Assembly: GCF_016862935.1 (NCBI RefSeq)
Contig: NZ_BONX01000062.1
Location: forward strand, 1-55,435
DNA from: Plantactinospora mayteni
GTDB taxonomy: Bacteria > Actinomycetota > Actinomycetes > Mycobacteriales > Micromonosporaceae
DNA length: 55,435 bases
Direction of reading: 5' to 3'
The notes below the pieces were generated by a model that saw only the letters and a list, made by a program, of their open reading frames with translations, ran no database searches and had not been told where the DNA came from. Below are positions 1 through 9,200 of the stretch, piece after piece. Made by a program: the position numbers and the translations under genes. Positions within the stretch are counted from its first letter, which is position 1; every line of letters begins with the position of its first letter.

Positions 1-23
1 CGCGGGCGGCGAAGGGCGGCCGG

Positions 24-581
24 TCAGACCCGGGAGCGGCGCCGGAGCAGGCCGACGAGCTGTGTGACGGCCAGTACCAGGGCGACCGCGACCAGGACGC
101 TCTGCCAGGGCTCGGGAAAGACGGAGCCGCCGACGACGCCGATACCGGCGTAGACCACCGACCACAGCACGCACGCCGGCGCGTTCGCCCACGCGAAACG
201 CCGCCAGTCCAGACCGGCCAGCGCGATGGTGAGCAGCACCGGAATCCGGCCCCCCGGCAACAGTCGGGAGACCAGCAGGACCGTCACCTCCCGCTCGCGT
301 AACCGCTCGGCGAGCCCGTCGAGCCGTTGCCCGTTGCGTAGCCAGCGCAGCCGGCGGGCCAACTGCTCACCGCCGAACCGACAGCCGAGGTAGGTGATGG
401 CATCGCCGAGGTAGGCACCCACCGCCCCGGCCAGGACGACCGCGCCGATCGTGAGCGAATGCTGGTGGAAGGCGAGCGCCGCCGCCGCGCTGACGGCGGC
501 ACCGGTCGGCACGACGGGTACGACGGCGCCGAAGGCCACCAGCACGAACAGCGAGGCCAGTGCCCCGAGGACGTCGCTCAC
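24..581 (-). CDS. DedA/SNARE-associated-type membrane protein
   Basis: A 185-residue polytopic membrane protein. It resembles the DedA/VTT family, whose members are thought to move lipids or support membrane homeostasis. The reading frame is open far upstream, but that extension is an Arg/Pro-rich shadow of the next gene. I chose the GTG at 581, which overlaps the stop of the upstream gene by 4 bp. Hydrophobic segments lie near residues 5-35, 45-65, 105-125 and 135-175. The central stretch with RLLPGGRIP followed by a hydrophobic segment is the DedA signature region. It is the last gene of the NRPS operon, so a role in export or envelope self-protection is possible but unproven. It could equally be a co-transcribed housekeeping gene. 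Confidence 0.8.
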   Translation of the reverse strand: MSDVLGALASLFVLVAFGAVVPVVPTGAAVSAAAALAFHQHSLTIGAVVLAGAVGAYLGDAITYLGCRFGGEQLARRLRWLRNGQRLDGLAERLREREVTVLLVSRLLPGGRIPVLLTIALAGLDWRRFAWANAPACVLWSVVYAGIGVVGGSVFPEPWQSVLVAVALVLAVTQLVGLLRRRSRV

Positions 582-1351
582 CGCGCCGCGTCCACCGTGA
601 GGGTCTCCCCCGGCAGAAGTTCCGTGACCCGGGTACCGGGTGCGGTGCCGGCGACGTGGTCGGCGAACCGCTGGCCCGGCTCGTGGAACATTCCGCGACG
701 AAACGGCAGACCTGCGGGCCAGAACGTGCCGAAATGCACGGGTACCGCGTGCCGGGGCGCGGCCCGACGTACCGCCTCGGCGGCCTGCGCCGGATCGAGG
801 TGGCCGGAACCCAGCGTCGGGCCCCACCCGCCGACCGGTACCAGCGCGAGGTCGAGCGGAGCGAGTTCGGCCATCCCGTCGGACAGCCCGGTGTCGCCGG
901 CGAACCAGGTGCGGGCCGCACCGTGCACCGTGTAGCCGAGCGCGGCGGCCCGGTGCCGCGACCACGGACCACGGCCACCGTCGTGTACCGCCAGGACGGC
1001 CCGCACGCTGACCGCGCCGACCCGGGTCTCCTCGCCGGGCGCCAGCTCCACGGCCCGCTGTGCCGCGTCCGCCCCCAGCCGCCGACGCAGGAACGCGCGC
1101 GCCCCGGCCGGCACCACCAGGACGACCCGGTCCGGCAGGCGACGCAACGACGCGATGTCGAGGTGGTCGGGGTGCAGGTGCGACACGAGTACCGCGTCCG
1201 GCGCGGCGGGCAGCCGCGGCGCCGGCCCCCGCATTCGGCGCAGGTGCGCGATCCGACCGCCCAGGACAGGATCGGTCAACAGCCGGACCCCGGAATCCTC
1301 GATCCAGACCGTACTGTGCCCCCACCAGGTGACCTGGACCGCGGACGTCAC
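578..1351 (-). CDS. MBL-fold metallo-hydrolase (UlaG/NAPE-PLD-like)
   Basis: A 257-residue cytoplasmic metallo-beta-lactamase-fold hydrolase. The metal-binding motif HxHxDH is intact (H58, H60, D62, H63 in SHLHPDHLD), and a later FAGDTG supplies the bridging aspartate. The N-terminal WWGHSTVWIE is typical of the UlaG/NAPE-PLD-like branch, which hydrolyses lactones, phosphodiesters and similar bonds. It overlaps the DedA-like gene by 4 bp and lies 9 bp after the LysA-like gene, so it is part of the operon. In this context it could act on the pathway product or an intermediate, or protect the host by opening a strained ring. That role is inference; substrates in this family cannot be read from sequence. 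Confidence 0.85.
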   Translation of the reverse strand: MTSAVQVTWWGHSTVWIEDSGVRLLTDPVLGGRIAHLRRMRGPAPRLPAAPDAVLVSHLHPDHLDIASLRRLPDRVVLVVPAGARAFLRRRLGADAAQRAVELAPGEETRVGAVSVRAVLAVHDGGRGPWSRHRAAALGYTVHGAARTWFAGDTGLSDGMAELAPLDLALVPVGGWGPTLGSGHLDPAQAAEAVRRAAPRHAVPVHFGTFWPAGLPFRRGMFHEPGQRFADHVAGTAPGTRVTELLPGETLTVDAAR

Positions 1352-1360
1352 CGCCCCAGC

Positions 1361-2659
1361 CTACGGGTGCCGGACGGTCGACCGGTTCCGCCGGCTGGGC
1401 AGGACGGACGCGGGGAACCGCAGGGTCGCCTGCTGGTCGGCGACGGTTTCGGCCCGCCGGATCCGACTGACGCTGCCGTCAGCGTGCAGCAGGAGTTCCT
1501 GCGGACGCAGTCGACCGTTGTACGTGAAGCCCATCGACCAGCCGTGGGCCCCGGTGTCGTGGACGATCACCAGGTCGCCGACGTCCGTACGGGGAAGTTC
1601 GCGCTGCACCGCGAGCTTGTCGTTGTTCTCGCAGAGTGAGCCGACCACGTCCACGAGTTCGGTCGCGCGGGACTGTCCACCGAGGACGGTCAGGTGATGG
1701 TACGCGCCGTACAGCGCGGGACGCATCAGTGCGCTCATCCCGGCGTCCACGCCGATCATCGTGCGCGCCTTGCGCATCCGGTTGATCACCTTGGTCACCA
1801 GGATCCCGTGCGGGCCGGTGACCGCCCGGCCGCTCTCCAGGTGCAGCCGCGGTCGCCGCTGTCCGGCGTCGCGTTCCCACCGCCGTAGCCGCGCGGTGAT
1901 CGTGGCGCCGAAACCCTTCAGGTCGAACGGTGTCTCGGCGGGCCGGTAGGGGATTCCGATGCCGCCGCCGAGGTTGACCGACGACACGGCCACGCCGGTC
2001 CGGTCACGCAACCGGACCGCGAGGTCGAGGAGCGTATCGAGCGTCCGGGAGAACGGCTCGGCGTGCATCAACTGGGAGCCGCGCATGAGGTGCAGACCGA
2101 CGTCCTCGACGCCGTGGGCGAGGGCCGCCGTCACCGCGGGTACGAGGCGGTCGGCGGGGATGCCGAACTTGGCGGACTCGGTGTCGCCGAGCATCCCGGT
2201 GGGCACGGTGCCGTCGGCTGCCGACGGGTGCAGCCGGAAGGCGAGCCGCTTCGGGGGTGCGCCGAGCCCGAGTAGCCGGTCCAGCACGGCCTCGTCGTCG
2301 ATGGTGACCAGGGCACCGACGTCGAGGGCTGCCACCAGTTCGTCCTCCGGGGTGTTGTTGGAGGTGAAGCAGATGTCCGCGCCGGTGGCACCGGCGGCGG
2401 CAGCGGCGGCGAGTTCGGCCGGGGAACTCGCGTCGAACCCGAAGCCGTGCCGGGCCACGATGCCGAGTACCGCCGGATTCGGTAGCGCCTTGACGGCGAA
2501 GAACTCGCGGTAGTCGGTGTCGACGAAGGCGTCGTTGAACGCCGCGCAGGTCTCCTCGATGCCGCGCTCGTCGTACAGATGGAAAGGGGTTCCGAAATGC
2601 TCGGTGACGTCCCGCGCGATCGGCTCGAACCGCGCGGCGAACGATGGGCTCATCGGCAT
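1361..2659 (-). CDS. lysA: Diaminopimelate decarboxylase-like PLP enzyme (LysA/TabA-like)
   Basis: A 432-residue fold-type III PLP decarboxylase of the LysA/ornithine decarboxylase family. The PLP lysine is K57 in FAVKALPNP. The glycine-rich phosphate loop is GGGIG, the ESGRAVTG segment corresponds to the EPGR motif of LysA, and CENND near residue 340 corresponds to the catalytic-Cys CES motif. Family members decarboxylate meso-diaminopimelate or related amino acids. Because it sits beside DapD- and DapC-like genes in an NRPS operon, it is probably a dedicated paralogue making a lysine-like building block, as TabA does in the tabtoxin cluster of Pseudomonas syringae. The exact substrate is unknown, and a true housekeeping lysA cannot be excluded. 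Confidence 0.88.
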   Translation of the reverse strand: MPMSPSFAARFEPIARDVTEHFGTPFHLYDERGIEETCAAFNDAFVDTDYREFFAVKALPNPAVLGIVARHGFGFDASSPAELAAAAAAGATGADICFTSNNTPEDELVAALDVGALVTIDDEAVLDRLLGLGAPPKRLAFRLHPSAADGTVPTGMLGDTESAKFGIPADRLVPAVTAALAHGVEDVGLHLMRGSQLMHAEPFSRTLDTLLDLAVRLRDRTGVAVSSVNLGGGIGIPYRPAETPFDLKGFGATITARLRRWERDAGQRRPRLHLESGRAVTGPHGILVTKVINRMRKARTMIGVDAGMSALMRPALYGAYHHLTVLGGQSRATELVDVVGSLCENNDKLAVQRELPRTDVGDLVIVHDTGAHGWSMGFTYNGRLRPQELLLHADGSVSRIRRAETVADQQATLRFPASVLPSRRNRSTVRHP

Positions 2660-2683
2660 GGGGTTCTCCTGGTGCTCGGTTGC

Positions 2684-3513
<830 letters not shown>

Positions 3514-3517
<4 letters not shown>

Positions 3518-4644
3518 CGGTGGGTCTTCTCCTTGCTGGCAGGGGTGCTGCGTCGGACCGGGGCGAGCCGTTCTCGGAGCAGGTCGGGGTCGACGACCGC
3601 GGCGAGGCGTACGTGTCCGGTCCCGGTGGGTCCGTAGACCTCGCCGGGGGTCGTCACGATCCCGTACTCGGCGGCGAGGCGCTCGGCCCACCGGTGCCCG
3701 GACCCCTCGGGCGCCCGGGCCCAGGCGAACATGCCGCCCTCGGGCGGCCGGACGTCGACGCCGACCTCCCGCAGCAGCGCGACGAGCCCGTGCACGCGGT
3801 GGCGGTGGCGTTCCCGCTGCCGGTCGACGTGGGCGTCGTCGGCGAGGAGGCCGACCGCCACGCGCTGGGCCGGGCCGGGGGTGAGCAGACCCACCTCCCG
3901 GCGCCGCCGGACCACCGCGGCGACCAGCTCGGGGTCGCCCGCGAACAGCCCTACTCGCAGGCCGGGGACGTGCGAGCGCTTCGAGAGACTGTGCACGGCA
4001 AGGACGCCGGCGAGCCCGGTGGAGAGTACGGTGCGCGGCGGCCCGACCCAGGTCAGCTCCGCGTACGCCTCGTCGCTGATCACCGGGACGTCGTGCCGGC
4101 GACCCCATTCGGCGATCTCCGGCAGCGGCTCCAACCCGCCGGTGGGGTTGCTCGGACTGGTGACGAAGAGGCACAGTGCCCGCTCGGTCACCTCGGACGG
4201 GAGGGCCGCCAGGTCCATCCGCCCCTGCTCGTCAGTTGGTACGCGCCGCACCCGCAGCCCGGCGAGTGCCGCGCCCGCCCGGTAGGGCGAGTAGCTCAGC
4301 GAGGGTACGAGGACGGTGTCGCGGTGTGCGGCCGTGCGGTCGCGCAGCAGCGCCGGTAGCGTGCCGACGCACTCCTTGGCCCCGACGCAGGGCGCCACGG
4401 CGTCGGCGGGCACGGCGACACCGAACCGACGGACGAGGTAGTCGCGGCCGGCGGCGCGGAACTCCGGCAACCCCGCGGTCGGTGGATAGTCCGTGAGATC
4501 CGACGGTTCCGGTCCGGTCATCGCCAGCGCTGGCGGCGGGTCGGGCGGTATCCCGAGGGAGAGGTCGAGAACAGGGTGCCCCGAGGTGGCCGCGAGGGCC
4601 AGCGCCGCCGCGCGGTTCCACGAGCCCTGTGCCGGCTCGGTCAC
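3514..4644 (-). CDS. dapC: Class I/II aminotransferase (succinyl-DAP transaminase, DapC-like)
   Basis: A 376-residue fold-type I PLP aminotransferase. It shows SNPTG (165-169), the PLP-pyridine aspartate in ISDEAY (D191), the Schiff-base lysine K222 in HSLSKRSHVPGLR, and a C-terminal arginine region. SKRSxxxGxR is characteristic of actinobacterial DapC, which converts the N-acyl-2-amino-6-oxopimelate produced after DapD into N-acyl-DAP. It overlaps both neighbours by 4 bp (methyltransferase upstream, dapD downstream), which indicates translational coupling. With DapD and LysA it forms a nearly complete DAP/lysine branch inside an NRPS operon. It may work on a methylated or otherwise altered analogue. 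Confidence 0.87.
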
Positions 4645-5330
4645 CGGGCCCGGGCCACGGCGACCGAGCGGGTGCGCTCACCGGAGATGGGGCGGTGGTA
4701 GCGGTAGGTCAGGCCGGTGACCGAGGCGAAACCTGCCGCGTACGCCGCGTCGACCAGGTAGTCCAGCGAGAGCCAGTGGAACCCGTTGACGCCCGGAGCG
4801 GGGCAGGTCGCCGTGCCCGATGCTGGGCTGTCGTTGGAGACGACGAGGGTACCCGGCTGCCCGGTGCGGTCGAGCCAGTCGTGTACCCGGGCCAGGACCG
4901 GCGCGACCGCGTCCGAGGCGTGCAGGTGGCCCAGGACCCCGTCCAGGTAGACGGCGGCGAAGTCGTCCTCGGGTACCCAGCGGGTCAGGTCGGCGCAGAC
5001 CGCCGGCACGCCCTTGGCGGTGGCGAGTTCGACCGCCCTGGGTAGCGCGTCGACGGCGAGCACCCGGTGACCGGCCGCGACCAGGTCCGCCTCCACCGCC
5101 GCGTTGCCGCTGCCGAGGCTGAGCAGGCCGGCCGGATCACCGTCGAGCGCCTCGACGAGGATCTGTCCGATCCACCGCCGGTACTCGGGTGACCACGTCG
5201 CCGGGGTGACCGAGTCGCCGTACGCCTCGCCGCGCTCCCAGACGTCGAAGATGCTCTCCCGGTCGCCGAGTTCGCGCATGTAGAAGGCGACGAGATCATC
5301 GAGTTGGTCCTGGCCTGCGGTGGTCTTCAT
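4641..5330 (-). CDS. SAM-dependent class I methyltransferase
   Basis: A 229-residue Rossmann-fold methyltransferase. Motif I reads LLSLGSGNAAVEADL near residues 68-82, followed by the acidic strand end VLAVDALPRAVELA and a motif IV-like AVYLDGVLGHL. It overlaps the PLP-enzyme gene upstream and the aminotransferase downstream by 4 bp each. Tabtoxinine biosynthesis takes a one-carbon unit from methionine, so a methyltransferase next to DapD-, DapC- and LysA-like genes would fit a tabtoxin-like pathway. Simple O-, N- or C-methylation of the dipeptide or its amino acid is equally possible. The fold is clear; the acceptor is not. Confidence 0.82.
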   Translation of the reverse strand: MKTTAGQDQLDDLVAFYMRELGDRESIFDVWERGEAYGDSVTPATWSPEYRRWIGQILVEALDGDPAGLLSLGSGNAAVEADLVAAGHRVLAVDALPRAVELATAKGVPAVCADLTRWVPEDDFAAVYLDGVLGHLHASDAVAPVLARVHDWLDRTGQPGTLVVSNDSPASGTATCPAPGVNGFHWLSLDYLVDAAYAAGFASVTGLTYRYHRPISGERTRSVAVARAR

Positions 5331-6250
5331 CGTGGATCCTCCTGGAGGTCGTCATGGGCTTCTCGCCCGCCGAGAAGCACGACGTGGCTCCCGGGTCCGA
5401 GGGGCTTGCCGGCGGCGTGGGCGAGCAGGCCGGCGAAGGCGACCGCACCGCCCGGGGTGGGACGCAGGTCGTGGTCGCCGAGGATGGCCGCCGCCTTGAC
5501 CATCGCGTCGTCGTCGACGCCATGGGCCTGTCCGCCCGTCTCGCGCAGCACCGCCATCGCCGCCGGGCCGTGCAGCGAGTGCCAACTGGCCAGCGGCATG
5601 TTGACGGTGGTCGTCACCAGGCGTTCCGGGGTGAGTGGGGTGTATTCGCCGGGCCAGCTCGTGACGACGGGGTTGTGGCCGAGGCACGAGACGCCGTGCA
5701 GGACGGTCGGCCACCCGAGTGCCTGTACCCGGCGGCCGATTCCGGCCAGGGTGGTGCCGTTGCCGACCGGTACCCACAACGTCGCCGGAGGTGCGGCCAG
5801 CTCGCGGTCCAGCTCCTCGACGACGTCGCCCGCGCCGGCGAGCACCGCCTCGGCGAAGGGTCCGTCGACGTTGCCGTCGGCGGCACCCAGTCGGGCCGCG
5901 TACCGGGGGGTCTCGTCGTGGACCTCCTCGTAGGTGCCGTCGACGAGTACCGTCTTCGCGCCCAGCCGGCGGATGCCCGCGCCGCCGTCGTTGCCGACCG
6001 AGGGCATCAGCACCGTGCAATGCAGGCCGCCCGCCCGGGCCGCCACCGCCATCGCCCGGCCGTAGTTGCCGCAACTGGTGATCACGACGTGGTCGTATCC
6101 GAGCGCACGCGCGCGGGCGACCACGGCGTGCGCGGAAGGCTGCTTGTGACTGCCCGAGACATACCGGCTCTCGTCGCGGACCAGTACCCGCGCGCCGGGC
6201 ACCAGCGCGGAGACGTCGACGGTCGCGGCGGGCACCCGGGGGCTAGGCAT
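5327..6250 (-). CDS. Fold-type II PLP enzyme (threonine synthase/cysteine synthase-like)
   Basis: A 307-residue member of the tryptophan-synthase-beta/CysK/threonine-synthase superfamily. The PLP lysine is K36 in SGSHKQPSA, the substrate loop is SCGNYGRA (59-66), and the phosphate-binding glycine loop is VGNGTT near residue 165. Enzymes of this fold carry out beta- or gamma-replacement and elimination, for example to threonine, 2,3-diaminopropionate or a dehydroamino acid. It overlaps the NRPS 3' end by 8 bp and the methyltransferase by 4 bp. It could supply the amino acid for the second A domain or a precursor of the lysine-like unit. I cannot assign the substrate from sequence. Confidence 0.83.
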   Translation of the reverse strand: MPSPRVPAATVDVSALVPGARVLVRDESRYVSGSHKQPSAHAVVARARALGYDHVVITSCGNYGRAMAVAARAGGLHCTVLMPSVGNDGGAGIRRLGAKTVLVDGTYEEVHDETPRYAARLGAADGNVDGPFAEAVLAGAGDVVEELDRELAAPPATLWVPVGNGTTLAGIGRRVQALGWPTVLHGVSCLGHNPVVTSWPGEYTPLTPERLVTTTVNMPLASWHSLHGPAAMAVLRETGGQAHGVDDDAMVKAAAILGDHDLRPTPGGAVAFAGLLAHAAGKPLGPGSHVVLLGGREAHDDLQEDPR

Positions 6251-9200
6251 GAGCGGCCAACTGCTCGTCGGCCAGGCGCTGCAACTCGTCCTTGTCGCCG
6301 AGGCGGGCCGGTGGCAGGGCGTCCGGCAGGTCTTCCTCGAGGTCGCGGAGCACCGGGTTGCGCCACCCCCAGTACGCCCAGCCGAGCTGGGCGAGCCCGC
6401 TGAGCACCACCAGGAACGCGAGGCCGCGGCCGGGCCCGGTGCCGAGCACCGCGCCCACCGACGAGGCGAGTACCCCGTCCGGTTCGAGCAGCGGACGTAC
6501 CCAGGTGTCGGCCAACGGGGCGACGACGAGGTAACCGAGCGGCGTGGCCAGCATCATGACGGAGAGGTAGAGCGCCAGGACCCGGCCCTGCAACTCGAAC
6601 CCGACCTTGGTCTGGATCATGGCGATGAAGTGGGCCTCGGCCACCGCGACCCCGAGGGCCAGGCCGAACATCCCGACCGTGGCGCACCATGCCGCCGGGA
6701 ACAGTCCGGCCAGCGCCATCGCCGCGCTCGCGCCCGCCATGGCGAGCAGGACGCCGTGCATCCGACGGGTGGTGCCGCCCCAGAGACCCATCACGAGTGC
6801 GCCGACCAGCCCGCCGACCCCGCCTGCGGAGAGGGCGAACCCGGCCGCCGCGGGCGAGTGTTCGATCAGGAGCATCGGGGTGACCACCGCGAAGCCGAGG
6901 GCGAACAGCAGTTGGTCGACGGTGAAGAACCACATGGCGGCGCGGAGGCCGGGACGGCGGACGATGTAGGCCCACCCCCGGGCGATCTCGGTCCGGAAGT
7001 TCTCCTCACGGCGGCGGAACGCGAGGTCCGGGATCCGCGCCCAGAGCAGGGTGGCGACCCCGACCAGGAAGGTCGCGAGGTCCAGCAGCAGTACCCCTCC
7101 GACACCGATCAGTGCGTAGAGGGCCGCGCCGAGCAGCGGGCCGAAGACCGCGCTGATCCCCACGCCGACCTGGCTGATCCCGTTGGCGTGCCCGAGATAG
7201 CGTTTCGGCACCATCTGGGCGACGGCGGCGAGGTATGCCGGACGTTGGAAGGCCCCGGCCACCGACGTGATCGTCACGGCGAGGAACACGTGCCAGAGCG
7301 AGAGCCCGTCGAGCAGGACGAGTAGCGCCACCCCGACGACGGCGACGGCGGAGCCGACGTCACTGGCGATCATCACCAGGCGCCGGTCCCAGCGGTCGGC
7401 GACGGCACCCCCGATCGGCCCGAGCAGGACCCCGGGCAGCACCGCGACGGCGCTCAGCACCGCGAACGCACCCACCGAACCGGTCTGGGCGAACACCCAG
7501 ATAGACAGTACGAACGAGCTCAGACCGCTGCCGATCATCGACACGAGCTGACCGGTGGTGACCAGGGCGAAGAGTCCGAGGCGTGGTTCCGGGCCCGGAG
7601 GTGGCGCCACCACGGGCACAGGACGGTGCCGATCCGGCGTCGCCAGCTCGGTCAGCGCGCCGGCGAGTTCCTCGGCGTGGGTACCGATGAAGAAGTGCCC
7701 GGCGTCGGGAAGTACGGCCTGGTCGACGTCAGACGCGACGTGCGACCACTCGCGTACCCGCTCGGTGTGGTGCTCGGTGACCCGGTCCCGGCTTCCGACG
7801 ATGCTGCGTACCGGTGCGCGCAGCGGCGTCACCGTGGGATCCCGGTAGAGGTCGGTGAAGTAGCGTTCGGCGTCCCGGGCGTCGTGGCGTACGTTGCGCA
7901 GGGCGAACTCGACGTCCTGCGGATCGCTGAGGTCGGTGAAGCCGCCCCGACCCCGCAGGTAGGCCATCAGCTCACGGTCGGAGGTGAACCGGTCGGTCGG
8001 CACCAGCCGGTAGATCCGGTCGAGCAACCGGCCGGGGAGCCGGGCGGTCGGGAAGCCCGCCCCGAGTCCGACCCCGATCAGGTTCAGGCCCCGTTCCTCG
8101 GCCTGACGCGCGATCTCCACCGTGACCGCGACGCCGAGGCAGTGCCCGTAGAGCAGCAGCGGACCGCGCAGCGTGGCCATCTCGTCGACAACTCGGCCCG
8201 CGACCTCCTCGGCGGGTCGCAGCGGCTCGTCCGGCCTGGTGGGGTCGTGCCCGGGCAGTTCGACGGCGTGCAGGGCCCAGGTGTCGGGAAGGGCGAGCGC
8301 GAGCGGGCGGTACGCGATCGCGTTTCCCCCGGAGTAGGGGATGGCGACGACCGTGACGCCGTCGGCGTCGGCGTCCCGTGGGGTGAGGCGGTGCAACAGG
8401 CGGGAGCTGCGCGGCGCCCGCGCGTCGAGCACCGTGGCCAGACCGCGCACGGTCGGGTTCTGGTACAGCTCGATCAGGGTCACCTCGGCGTCGAGACGCC
8501 GCACCACGCGCAGGGCGGCGAACGAGTCTCCGCCGAGGGCGAAGAAGTCGTCCTCGGGTTCCAGCGCGTCCGGGTCGCCCAGGTCGAGCACCTCGGCCCA
8601 GGCTCGGGCCACGCGCCGCTCCATCGGATTCAGCGGCGTCCGGTCCGCCGGGCGGCCTGACCCCCGGCGGTCGGCCGGCGCGGGCAGGGCGCGGCGATCG
8701 AGCTTGCCGTTCGGCGTCGTGGGCAACGACGCGAGCGTCATGATCTGGGCTGGGACCAGATGGCCGGGCAGCCGGGTGGCAAGGTGCGCCCGAATCTGGT
8801 CCTCCGCCCAGCCCTGCTCCGCGTCGCGCAGCACGACGTGCCCGACGAGTTGGCTGGTACCGCGCGCGGTGGTCTGCACCGACACCGCTGCCGCCTGTAC
8901 GCCGGGGAGTGCGGTGAGGGCGGCCTCGATCTCGCCGAGTTCGATCCGGTGTCCGTTGAGCTTGACCTGGTCGTCGAGGCGGCCCAGGAACTCGACCACG
9001 CCGTCGCGGCGCCGCCGGGCGCTGTCGCCGGTGCGGTAGAGCTTCCCGCCCGGTCGGGTCGGGTCCGGCACGAACCGCTGGGCGGTCAGGTCGGGCCTTC
9101 GGTGGTAGCCGTCGGCGACCCCGAAACCGCCCAGGTACAGCTCCCCGACCACGCCGTGCGGCACCGGCCCGCCGTGGCCGTCGAGGACGTGCATCCGATG

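Noticed and set aside
582-1325. Long N-terminal extension of the DedA-like frame
   Set aside because: Arg/Pro/Gly-rich shadow of the overlapping MBL gene; the GTG at 581 with a 4-bp overlap is the natural start.
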